DNA of 6,185 bases from Lautropia sp. SCN 70-15 (GTDB taxonomy: Bacteria; Pseudomonadota; Gammaproteobacteria; Burkholderiales; Burkholderiaceae_E), in the NCBI GenBank assembly GCA_001724315.1, contig MEEC01000163.1, forward strand, positions 1-6,185, read 5' to 3'. Position 1 is the first letter of the stretch. Each line of letters begins with the position of its first letter. The notes under the pieces are model-generated. The model was not told the origin of the DNA, made no database searches, and saw only the letters and a program-made list of their open reading frames with translations. The position numbers and the translations under genes were made by a program. Of this stretch, positions 1 through 5,018 are shown in pieces.

Positions 1-165
1 CTGCTGCCACACTCTGCAGCCGAGGCTCATGCCCGTTCGATGCCCCTGACCCTGGTAGAGCTCGTCGACGACTGGGCAAAACGGCGCGAGCTGCTGGTGG
101 GCTGGCGCGATGATAGCCCCGCGTCCCGGCCCGGTGCCGCCCCGGGCATCAGGCCGCGCCGGTAG
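1..165 (+). CDS. Possible 3' end of an unidentified gene converging on comM
   Basis: An open reading frame enters from the left edge and ends at the TAG at 163-165, giving 54 residues with no stop. I do not recognise the family. The middle of the fragment (VELVDDWAKRRELLVGW) is rich in charged, leucine and tryptophan residues and looks like an ordinary protein, whereas the comM tail encoded opposite is a Ser/Arg/Thr-rich stretch typical of an antisense reading. The frame would overlap the comM 3' end by 139 bp, tail to tail. Third codon positions of the two frames coincide here, so GC content at codon position 3 cannot tell which strand is coding. An internal ATG at 40 would give only a 41-residue ORF with no convincing ribosome binding site, so a gene starting outside the window is more likely. 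It could be a chance open frame. Confidence 0.3.
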   Translation: MLPHSAAEAHARSMPLTLVELVDDWAKRRELLVGWRDDSPASRPGAAPGIRPRR

Positions 166-1697
166 CCGATCGCTTCGCCGATGTCGGCTGCCGCGATGTC
201 CGCGCGGCCGGCCAGGTCGGCGATGGTGCGGGCGAGCCTGATCACCCGATGCAGGGCCCGCGAGGACCAGCGCAGCCGCCGCGCCGCGCCGTGCAGCAAT
301 GCCAGCGCCTCGCCGCCGAGCGGACAGTGGCGATCGATGCCGACCGGGTCGAGCGCCGCGTTCGCGACCCCCTGCCTGCCGACCTGGCGCGCGCGGGTCA
401 CGGCAACGCGGGCCTGGATCTGTTCGCTCGACTCGCCCTCTGCCGACGAAGTGAGCACCTGCTCGTCGACTGGGCGCACCTGGATCTGGATGTCCACGCG
501 ATCGAGCAGCGGGCCCGAGACGCGGGCCTGGTAGCGCAGCACCCGCTCGGGGCTGCACCGGCAGCGGTCTTCGCCGAGATAGCCGCAGGGGCAGGGGTTC
601 ATGGCCGCGACCAGCTGGAAGTCGGCCGGGAGCTCGACCTGGCGTGCGGCGCGAGACAGCGCGATGCGGCCGGTTTCGAGCGGCTCGCGCAAGGCCTCGA
701 GGGCGGCCCTGCCGAACTCGGGGAGCTCGTCCAGGAAGAGCACGCCGCGGTGGGCCAGGCTGATCTCGCCGGGACGAGGATTGGGGCCGCCGCCGACCAG
801 CGCGGCGGTGGAGGCGCTGTGGTGCGGCGCGCGGAAGGGGCGCCGGCCCCAGTCTTGCGGGTGGAAGCGGCCGGCGAGGCTGGCCACCGCGGCGGCCTCG
901 AGCGCCTCGTGGTCGTCCATGGGCGGCAGGATCGCCGGCAGGCAGCTGGCGAGCAGCGACTTGCCGGCGCCGGGCGGGCCGAGCATCAATACGCTGTGGG
1001 AACCGGCCGCCGCGATCTCGAGCGCCCGCTTGGCGGCGCGATGGCCCTTGACCGCAGAGAAGTCCGGCGCAGCGTTCCGCGCGCGCGGCTGGTCGGATTC
1101 GGGCAAGCGTCCGCCGGGCCGCGGGGGACGGCCGCCAGCCGGCTCGCCCGGCCGACGGGCGTCGACCCGGTCGAAGGGCGCCTCGCCCCGTAGCTGCCCG
1201 ACCAGGCGGGGAAGCGTGTCGGCGGCCAGGATGCGCAATCCCTCGACCAGGGCCGCCTCGGTGGCGTTGGCGGCCGGAAGCGCCAGACTGCGGGCGCCGG
1301 CGTCGCGCGAGACCGCGGCCGCCATGGCGAGGGCGCCGCGGATCGGCCGGACTTCGCCGGTGAGTGAGAGCTCGCCCACGAACTCGATTCCGCTCAGGGA
1401 GTCGGCAGGAAACTGCCCGCTGGCGGCGAGGATGCCCAGCGCGATGGGCAGGTCGAAGCGCCCGGAGTCTTTCGGCAGGTCGGCCGGGGCCAGGTTGACC
1501 GTGAGGCGGCGATTCGGGAAATCGAAGCCGGCGTGCAGCAGTGCGGCCCGCACCCGCTCCCGGCTCTCGCGCACCTCGGCTTCCGGCAGGCCCACCACGT
1601 GGAAGGCCGGCAGCCCCATGCCCAGGTGGACCTCGACGCTGACCGGCGGGGCGGCCATGCCCACCAGCGCCCTGCTGCGAACCACTGCCAGCGACAT
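27..1697 (-). CDS. comM: YifB/ComM family Mg-chelatase-like AAA+ ATPase
   Basis: The 556-residue protein belongs to the YifB/ComM family. Characterised ComM is a cytoplasmic hexameric helicase that drives branch migration of incoming DNA during natural transformation. Residues ~20-165 form the N-terminal ChlI/Lon-protease-like domain. Residues ~212-405 are the AAA+ core, with Walker A GPPGAGKS (240-247), the FRAPHHSAS motif (288-296), Walker B LFLDE (320-324) and SGPLLDR (394-400). NPCPCG (367-372) with Cys379 and Cys381 completes a CxC/CxC set typical of the family. The C-terminal Mg-chelatase domain spans ~425-513, including the conserved RLARTIADL helix. Start: the ATG is preceded by GGAGAG with good spacing (plus-strand 1702-1707), and MSLAVVRSRAL matches the usual family N-terminus. 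ubiK lies 31 bp upstream on the same strand, so co-transcription is likely. The linker at ~172-210 is Pro/Arg/Gly-rich. Residues 514-556 are an unusual Ser/Arg-rich extension beyond the usual end of the family (about EAIGYRR). Family assignment is secure; natural competence of the host is not shown. Confidence 0.95.
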   Translation of the reverse strand: MSLAVVRSRALVGMAAPPVSVEVHLGMGLPAFHVVGLPEAEVRESRERVRAALLHAGFDFPNRRLTVNLAPADLPKDSGRFDLPIALGILAASGQFPADSLSGIEFVGELSLTGEVRPIRGALAMAAAVSRDAGARSLALPAANATEAALVEGLRILAADTLPRLVGQLRGEAPFDRVDARRPGEPAGGRPPRPGGRLPESDQPRARNAAPDFSAVKGHRAAKRALEIAAAGSHSVLMLGPPGAGKSLLASCLPAILPPMDDHEALEAAAVASLAGRFHPQDWGRRPFRAPHHSASTAALVGGGPNPRPGEISLAHRGVLFLDELPEFGRAALEALREPLETGRIALSRAARQVELPADFQLVAAMNPCPCGYLGEDRCRCSPERVLRYQARVSGPLLDRVDIQIQVRPVDEQVLTSSAEGESSEQIQARVAVTRARQVGRQGVANAALDPVGIDRHCPLGGEALALLHGAARRLRWSSRALHRVIRLARTIADLAGRADIAAADIGEAIGYRRGLMPGAAPGRDAGLSSRQPTSSSRRFAQSSTSSTRVRGIERA

Positions 1698-1728
1698 CCG
1701 GCTCTCCGGCCGGCGCGCCAGCCGGCGA

Positions 1729-1974
1729 TCAGGTTTGCGGTCGCTCTTTGTCTTCGAGCGCCTGTTCCAGGCGGACGATTCGTTCCTGCAGCCGGGCCAT
1801 GCGCTCGAGCTGGGCGTCGAATTCGTCGCGCGTGACCAGGTCGAGGCGCTGGAAGGTCTGGCCGAGGACGGCGCGCAGGTTGCGCTCGAGATCGCCGGCG
1901 GGGCTGTTGCGAAGCAGGCCGGCGAGGCGCTCCTGGAGATCGGCGATCAACGCCTGCGGAGTGGGCTTCGACAT
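1729..1974 (-). CDS. ubiK: UbiK/YqiC (BMFP) family ubiquinone biosynthesis accessory factor
   Basis: This 81-residue protein matches the small BMFP/YqiC family, renamed UbiK. In enterobacteria UbiK is an accessory factor for aerobic ubiquinone synthesis that binds UbiJ and helps the soluble Ubi complex and membrane lipids. Visible features are an N-terminal amphipathic helix (LIADLQERLAGLL, residues 9-21), the family signature LLRNSPAGDLERN (20-32), FQRLDLVTRDEFD (41-53), and a C-terminal coiled coil (~50-78, leucines and charged residues in heptad order) expected to trimerise. Length is normal for the family. It is the first gene of a leftward pair with comM. There is no Shine-Dalgarno sequence before the ATG; only CGATTCACC separates it from a -10-like TAGACT, so the mRNA may be nearly leaderless. 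No other in-frame ATG offers an alternative start. Confidence 0.9.
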   Translation of the reverse strand: MSKPTPQALIADLQERLAGLLRNSPAGDLERNLRAVLGQTFQRLDLVTRDEFDAQLERMARLQERIVRLEQALEDKERPQT

Positions 1975-1983
1975 GGTGAATCG

Positions 1984-2010
1984 AGTCTAGCACGGGCCCT
2001 GTGCGGTCCA
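1984..2010 (-). promoter_or_regulatory. Predicted sigma-70 promoter of ubiK-comM
   Basis: On the minus strand an extended -10 (TGC + TAGACT, hexamer at plus 1984-1989) follows a -35-like TGGACC (plus 2005-2010, 4 of 6 matches to TTGACA) with a short 15-bp spacer. The expected transcription start is near 1977, only about three bases before the ubiK ATG at 1974. The close fit of the extended -10 is the main support; the -35 and the spacer are weak. The spacer coincides with an NtrC-like dyad (1989-2005). Confidence 0.4.
1989..2005. promoter_or_regulatory. Possible third NtrC-like dyad, inside the ubiK promoter
   Basis: The sequence AGCACGGGCCCTGTGCG contains GCAC-N7-GTGC, the spacing of the NtrC consensus (TGCACYA-N3-TGGTGCA), but the inner and flanking bases fit less well than in the other two sites. 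It fills the spacer between the predicted -35 and -10 of ubiK and is centred about 251 bp upstream of the sigma-54 start. It could be an extra NtrC site, a repressor site for ubiK, or a chance GC-rich palindrome. Confidence 0.3.
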
Positions 2011-2026
2011 CCCGAGCCGCCTCGGG
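2011..2026. repeat. Small perfect hairpin in the divergent intergenic region
   Basis: CCCGAG-CCGC-CTCGGG is a perfect 6-bp inverted repeat with a 4-base loop, just upstream of the predicted ubiK -35. No T-run follows on either strand, so it is not a typical terminator. Its function is unknown, and it may be an operator or a chance structure in GC-rich DNA. Confidence 0.3.
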
Positions 2027-2056
2027 CCTGCGGTCTAGGCCTTTCGGCAAAACGGC

Positions 2057-2073
2057 TGCATCGAAACGGTGCG
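2057..2073. promoter_or_regulatory. Predicted NtrC-binding site (distal)
   Basis: TGCATCGAAACGGTGCG follows the 17-bp NtrC dyad with one change in the core (GCAT instead of GCAC; the GTGC arm is perfect). It lies 28 bp, about 2.7 helical turns, from the better proximal site and is centred about 183 bp upstream of the predicted sigma-54 start. Paired enhancer sites are the usual arrangement for cooperative NtrC~P binding. Confidence 0.5.
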
Positions 2074-2084
2074 CGACGGGCTGA

Positions 2085-2101
2085 TGCACGGAAATGGTGC
2101 G
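2085..2101. promoter_or_regulatory. Predicted NtrC-binding site (proximal enhancer)
   Basis: TGCACGGAAATGGTGCG matches the NtrC consensus closely: TGCAC and TGGTGC arms with the exact N7 spacing between GCAC and GTGC. It is centred about 155 bp upstream of the predicted start of the sigma-54 promoter at 2222-2237, within the normal enhancer range. Together with that promoter it predicts activation of the porin-glnK-amtB unit under nitrogen limitation. Confidence 0.65.
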
Positions 2102-2103
2102 AT

Positions 2104-2138
2104 CGCGGTGCGGGCTTTCTGCCCGGGCGCGCACCGCG
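2104..2138. repeat. Inverted repeat between enhancer and sigma-54 promoter
   Basis: CGCGGTGCG (2104-2112) and CGCACCGCG (2130-2138) are perfect 9-bp inverted arms. A nested CGGGC-TTTCT-GCCCG hairpin (2111-2125) competes with the outer stem. It abuts the proximal NtrC dyad. There is no T-run, so it is not an intrinsic terminator. It could be a regulator site or a chance structure in GC-rich DNA. The rest of 1975-2293 shows no further gene. Confidence 0.4.
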
Positions 2139-2221
2139 GTGGCCCGTGAAGCCTGGCCAGGGCCTGCCGGGCACGTGGCGAAGGGGCCGCGCCGCCCCGC
2201 ATGGCGCCTCGCAGGCCCTTC

Positions 2222-2237
2222 TGGCACGGGAAATGCT
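2222..2237 (+). promoter_or_regulatory. Sigma-54 (RpoN) promoter of the porin-glnK-amtB unit
   Basis: TGGCACGGGAAATGCT matches the -24/-12 consensus TGGCACG-N4-TTGCW at every defined base but one (A for the first T of TTGC). The essential GG (2223-2224) and GC (2235-2236) are exactly 10 bp apart. Transcription should begin near 2248, giving a leader of about 46 nt before the porin ATG at 2294. NtrC-like dyads lie at suitable upstream distances. I saw no obvious A/T-rich IHF site between enhancer and promoter. Confidence 0.75.
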
Positions 2238-2293
2238 TTGAAGCCCTCGAGTCGTCTCGACACGGCCCGAAAACTTTCACGGAGAGTCCGATC

Positions 2294-3085
2294 ATGAAGA
2301 AGTCCCTCATCGCAGTCGCGCTGGCCGCTTCCGCAGCCGGCTTCCCCGCCGCAGCCGGTGCCCAGAGCACGACCGAGGCCTCGCCGCACACCTTGAGCGC
2401 GAACATGGGGCTCGTCTCGAACTACCGCTACCGCGGCATCGATCAAACGAATGGCAAGCCCGCGGTCCAGGCCGGCATCGATTACGGCCACGCCAGCGGC
2501 ATCTACCTCGGCACCTGGGCGTCGAACGTGAGCTGGCTGTCGGACGCCGGGGCCGGCGCGGTCAGCAACAGCATCGAGATGGACCTGTACGGCGGCTACA
2601 AGGGCAGCGCCGGCGGCATCGCCTACGACGTGGGCATGCTGCGCTACTACTACCCCGGCACCTACCCGGCCGGCTTCGTCTCGCCCCACACCACCGAGGT
2701 CTACGCCGCCGCCACCTGGAACAACGTGACGCTGAAGTACTCGCACGCCGTCACCAATCTCTTCGGCTTCGCCGACAGCAAGGGCGCGGGCTACCTCGAC
2801 CTGACCGGCAACTTCGATCTGGGTTCCGGCTTCGGCCTCGTCGCCCACGTGGGTTACCAGCGCATTCCCTCGGGCAGCGTGGGCGGCGTGCAGGTCCGCG
2901 CCAAGAGCGACTGCTCCTACGCCGACTGGAAGCTCGGCGTGACCAAGGAGGTCGCGGGGATCGGCATCGGCCTGGCCTACGTCGACACGAACGCGAAGGG
3001 CGACACGGGCGAGTGCTACCGCAACGCCTACAACCGCGACCTGGGCAAGGGCACGCTGGTCCTGTCGGCAAGCAAGACGTTCTGA
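2294..3085 (+). CDS. TorF family putative outer-membrane porin
   Basis: The 263-residue protein fits the TorF/'conserved hypothetical proteobacterial' porin family, whose substrate is not established. Residues 1-23 form a signal peptide: MKK, a hydrophobic stretch, then AGA before Gln24. The mature protein opens with the family hallmark GLVSNYRYRGIDQT (39-52). It then shows alternating hydrophobic/aromatic beta-strand patterns and glycine-rich turns, KLGVTKEV and GLAYVDTNAKG (~213-236), and ends in LVLSASKTF. The C-terminal Phe is the outer-membrane assembly signal of beta-barrels. Two cysteines (207 and 241) could form a disulfide in the periplasm or in a loop. Start: ATG 2294 has GGAGAG at 2281-2286 and puts the signal peptide at the N-terminus. 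An in-frame ATG at 2201 would add 31 residues before the signal peptide and lies upstream of the predicted transcription start. It is the first gene of a unit with glnK and amtB, which suggests a role in getting ammonium or another nitrogen compound across the outer membrane; this is inferred from context. Confidence 0.88.
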   Translation: MKKSLIAVALAASAAGFPAAAGAQSTTEASPHTLSANMGLVSNYRYRGIDQTNGKPAVQAGIDYGHASGIYLGTWASNVSWLSDAGAGAVSNSIEMDLYGGYKGSAGGIAYDVGMLRYYYPGTYPAGFVSPHTTEVYAAATWNNVTLKYSHAVTNLFGFADSKGAGYLDLTGNFDLGSGFGLVAHVGYQRIPSGSVGGVQVRAKSDCSYADWKLGVTKEVAGIGIGLAYVDTNAKGDTGECYRNAYNRDLGKGTLVLSASKTF

Positions 3086-3130
3086 ACCTGATCGTCGTGG
3101 CCGGCGCCGCTGGCCGCGCGGGAGAAACTG

Positions 3131-3469
3131 ATGAAACTCATCACCGCCATCATCAAGCCGTTCAAGCTCGACGAAGTGCGCGAGGCGCTGTCGGGCATCG
3201 GCGTGCAGGGCATCACCGTCACCGAGGTCAAGGGCTTCGGCCGGCAGAAGGGCCACACCGAGCTGTACCGGGGCGCCGAGTACGTCGTCGACTTCCTGCC
3301 CAAGGTGAAGATCGAGGCGGCCGTGGCCGACGAGCTCGTCGAGCAGGCCGTCGAAGCGATCGAGGCCTCGGCCCGCACCGGGAAGATCGGCGACGGAAAG
3401 ATCTTCGTCTACGACGTGGAGCAGGTCGTCCGGATCCGCACCGGCGAAACCGGCAACGAGGCGCTCTGA
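3131..3469 (+). CDS. glnK: P-II family nitrogen regulatory protein
   Basis: This 112-residue protein has the standard P-II length and fold. P-II trimers sense ATP/ADP and 2-oxoglutarate and are uridylylated by GlnD; GlnK binds and blocks AmtB when nitrogen is plentiful. Visible features are MKLITAIIKPFKLDEVREAL (1-20), the T-loop GFGRQKGHTELYRGAEY (35-51) with uridylylation site Tyr51 and the AmtB-pore residue Arg47, the B-loop TGKIGDGKIF (83-92), and C-terminal residues RIRTGE (101-106). Residue 54 is Asp, as in E. coli GlnB rather than GlnK (Asn), so the glnK name rests on linkage to amtB. GGAGA at 3121-3125 is a good ribosome binding site. The 45-bp gap from the porin gene and the gap of about 25 bp to amtB hold no terminator, so all three are probably one transcript. 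Confidence 0.96.
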   Translation: MKLITAIIKPFKLDEVREALSGIGVQGITVTEVKGFGRQKGHTELYRGAEYVVDFLPKVKIEAAVADELVEQAVEAIEASARTGKIGDGKIFVYDVEQVVRIRTGETGNEAL

Positions 3470-3497
3470 GCGCTCGACGACCCCCCAGGAGAACATG

Positions 3498-4817
3498 ATG
3501 AAATTCCTGACTCGACTGCCGGCTGCCATGCCGGCGCTGCTCGGCGCCCTGCTGCTGTCCCCGGCAGCCGCCTTCGCGGCGGAAGCCACGGTCAACAAGG
3601 GCGACGTGGCCTGGATGATGACCGCCACCGTGCTGGTCATCGCCATGACGATCCCCGGCCTCGCGCTGTTCTACGGCGGCCTGGTCCGCGCGAAGAACAT
3701 GCTGTCGGTGCTGATGCAGGTGTTCGTGGTCTTCTCGCTGATCACGGTGCTGTGGGCCATCTACGGCTACAGCATCGCGTTCACCGGAACCGGCCAGTTC
3801 TTCGGCTCCTTCGAGAAGATCTTCCTGAAGGGCGTCACGCCGGCGTCGCTGGCCGACACCTTCAGCGAAGGGATCAAGATCCCCGAGTACGTGTTCATCG
3901 CCTTCCAGGCCACCTTCGCGGCCATCACCTGCGCGCTGATCGTCGGCTCCTTCGCCGAGCGGATCAAGTTCTCGGCGGTGCTGCTGTTCTCGGTGATCTG
4001 GTTCACCTTCAGCTACCTGCCGGTGGCGCACATGGTCTGGTACGCCGAGGGCCTGCTGTTCAAGGACGGCGCGCTCGACTTCGCCGGCGGCACCGTGGTG
4101 CACATCAACGCCGGCGTGGCCGGCCTGGTGGGCGCCTACCTGGTGGGCAAGCGCCTGGGCTACGGCAAGGAAGCGATGCCTCCGCACTCGCTGACGCTCA
4201 CGATGGTCGGCGCCTCGCTGCTGTGGGTGGGCTGGTTCGGCTTCAACGCCGGCTCGGCGCTCGAGGCGAACTCGACCGCGGCGCTCGCGGTGATCAACAC
4301 GCTGCTGGCCACCGGCGCCGCCACGCTGTCCTGGATCGCCGGCGAGGCCATGTCCAAGGGCAAGGCCTCGATGCTGGGCGCGGCCTCGGGCGCGGTCGCC
4401 GGCCTGGTGGCGGTCACCCCGGCCGCCGGCACCGTGGGCCCGATGGGCGCGATCCTGCTCGGCCTGATCGCCGGCCTGGTCTGCCTGTGGGGCGTGAACG
4501 GCCTGAAGCGGCTGATGGGCGCCGACGACGCGCTCGACGTGTTCGGCGTGCACGGCGTGGGCGGCATCGTGGGCGCCCTGCTGACCGGCGTGTTCACCGC
4601 GCCCTGGCTGGGCGGCACCGGCGCCGAGGACTTCTCGATCGCCAGCCAGGTCGTGATCCAGGCCAAGGGCGTGATCATCACGATCCTCTGGTCGGGCGTC
4701 GTGTCGCTGATCGCCTACAAGCTGGTCGACATGATGCTCGGGCTGCGCGTCACCGACGAGGAAGAGCGCGAGGGCCTGGACATCGTCTCGCACGGCGAGT
4801 CCGCCTACACCCGGTGA
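3498..4817 (+). CDS. amtB: Amt family ammonium transporter
   Basis: The protein (439 residues) is the trimeric inner-membrane ammonium channel. It has an N-terminal signal sequence (cleavage after AFA, ~residue 27), as in E. coli AmtB, followed by 11 hydrophobic segments. Key residues (numbered from Met at 3498) are conserved: Phe-gate F136/F140 and F249, W181 and D194 of the recruitment site, and pore histidines H202 (VVHINAG) and H352 (GVHGVGG), exactly 150 residues apart as in E. coli H168/H318. The cytoplasmic tail DEEEREGLDIVSHGE (~420-434) is the conserved region that contacts GlnK. Two ATGs lie in tandem: 3495 is only ~3 bases from the GGAG core (3488-3491), while 3498 has a better 6-base spacing, so 3498 is chosen; the difference is one residue. 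It is the last gene of the porin-glnK-amtB unit and is followed by a hairpin and a terminator. Nothing appears to be missing. Confidence 0.97.
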   Translation: MKFLTRLPAAMPALLGALLLSPAAAFAAEATVNKGDVAWMMTATVLVIAMTIPGLALFYGGLVRAKNMLSVLMQVFVVFSLITVLWAIYGYSIAFTGTGQFFGSFEKIFLKGVTPASLADTFSEGIKIPEYVFIAFQATFAAITCALIVGSFAERIKFSAVLLFSVIWFTFSYLPVAHMVWYAEGLLFKDGALDFAGGTVVHINAGVAGLVGAYLVGKRLGYGKEAMPPHSLTLTMVGASLLWVGWFGFNAGSALEANSTAALAVINTLLATGAATLSWIAGEAMSKGKASMLGAASGAVAGLVAVTPAAGTVGPMGAILLGLIAGLVCLWGVNGLKRLMGADDALDVFGVHGVGGIVGALLTGVFTAPWLGGTGAEDFSIASQVVIQAKGVIITILWSGVVSLIAYKLVDMMLGLRVTDEEEREGLDIVSHGESAYTR

Positions 4818-4825
4818 GTGCCGGG

Positions 4826-4857
4826 GCGCCGGGCGCGCGACCCGCGCCGCCCGGCGC
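4826..4857 (+). repeat. GC-only hairpin just after the amtB stop
   Basis: Perfect 10-bp arms GCGCCGGGCG (4826-4835) and CGCCCGGCGC (4848-4857) enclose a 12-base loop, starting 9 bases after the amtB stop. There is no following T-run, so alone it is not an intrinsic terminator. It could protect the mRNA 3' end from exonucleases or assist the terminator at 4883. Confidence 0.5.
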
Positions 4858-4882
4858 GAAGACGACGGAAGATGGACGGGAG

Positions 4883-4905
4883 AAGGGGCCTTCGGGCCCC
4901 TTTTT
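4883..4905 (+). terminator. Rho-independent terminator of the porin-glnK-amtB unit
   Basis: The stem GGGGCC (4885-4890)/GGCCCC (4895-4900) has a stable TTCG tetraloop and is followed by TTTTT (4901-4905). Flanking AA/TT can extend the stem to 8 bp. It lies 66 bp beyond the amtB stop and separates this unit from gshB. Confidence 0.92.
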
Positions 4906-4941
4906 CCATGGCGTGGCGCCTCGCCCGGAAAGGCCCGGCGC

Positions 4942-4947
4942 TACAAT
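4942..4947 (+). promoter_or_regulatory. -10 element of the predicted gshB promoter
   Basis: TACAAT matches the sigma-70 -10 at 5 of 6 bases and stands out in very GC-rich surroundings (CGCTACAATCGGGCG, a context common in betaproteobacterial promoters). It is downstream of the amtB terminator. The start would be near 4954, with a leader of about 65 nt before the ATG at 5019. No good -35 is visible; TCGCCC at 4921-4926 is the best weak candidate. Confidence 0.6.
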
Positions 4948-5018
4948 CGGGCGCCAATGCCGCCGGATCCCCGATCCTTCACCGACGCCATGGCCGAACC
5001 GGGCCGGGAAACTCATCG

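Noticed and set aside
2104..2138. Inverted repeat as an intrinsic terminator
   Set aside because: No T-run follows on either strand, and no gene ends here that would need one.
601..2241. Long plus-strand open frames opposite comM and ubiK
   Set aside because: They are Arg/Ala/Ser-rich shadows of well-recognised minus-strand genes and show no domain.
2201..2293. Upstream in-frame start for the porin gene (ATG 2201)
   Set aside because: It would place 31 residues before a clear signal peptide, lies upstream of the predicted transcription start (~2248), and ATG 2294 has a good ribosome binding site.
3086..3130. GC-rich weak hairpin between the porin and glnK as a terminator
   Set aside because: The stem is imperfect and lacks a T-run; continued transcription into glnK is more likely.
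1394..3646. 750-codon minus-strand open frame across ubiK, the intergenic region, the porin and glnK
   Set aside because: It crosses five clear features, has low-complexity composition and no recognisable motif.
3228..4793. Long minus-strand open frame (521 codons) opposite glnK and amtB
   Set aside because: Its His/Asp/Gly/Gln-rich composition is the antisense image of the amtB coding frame in GC-rich DNA; amtB has all family motifs on the plus strand.
4818..5018. GTG 4818 as the gshB start
   Set aside because: The extension is Arg-rich, crosses a terminator and the predicted promoter, and is absent from the GshB family; ATG 5019 gives the canonical N-terminus.
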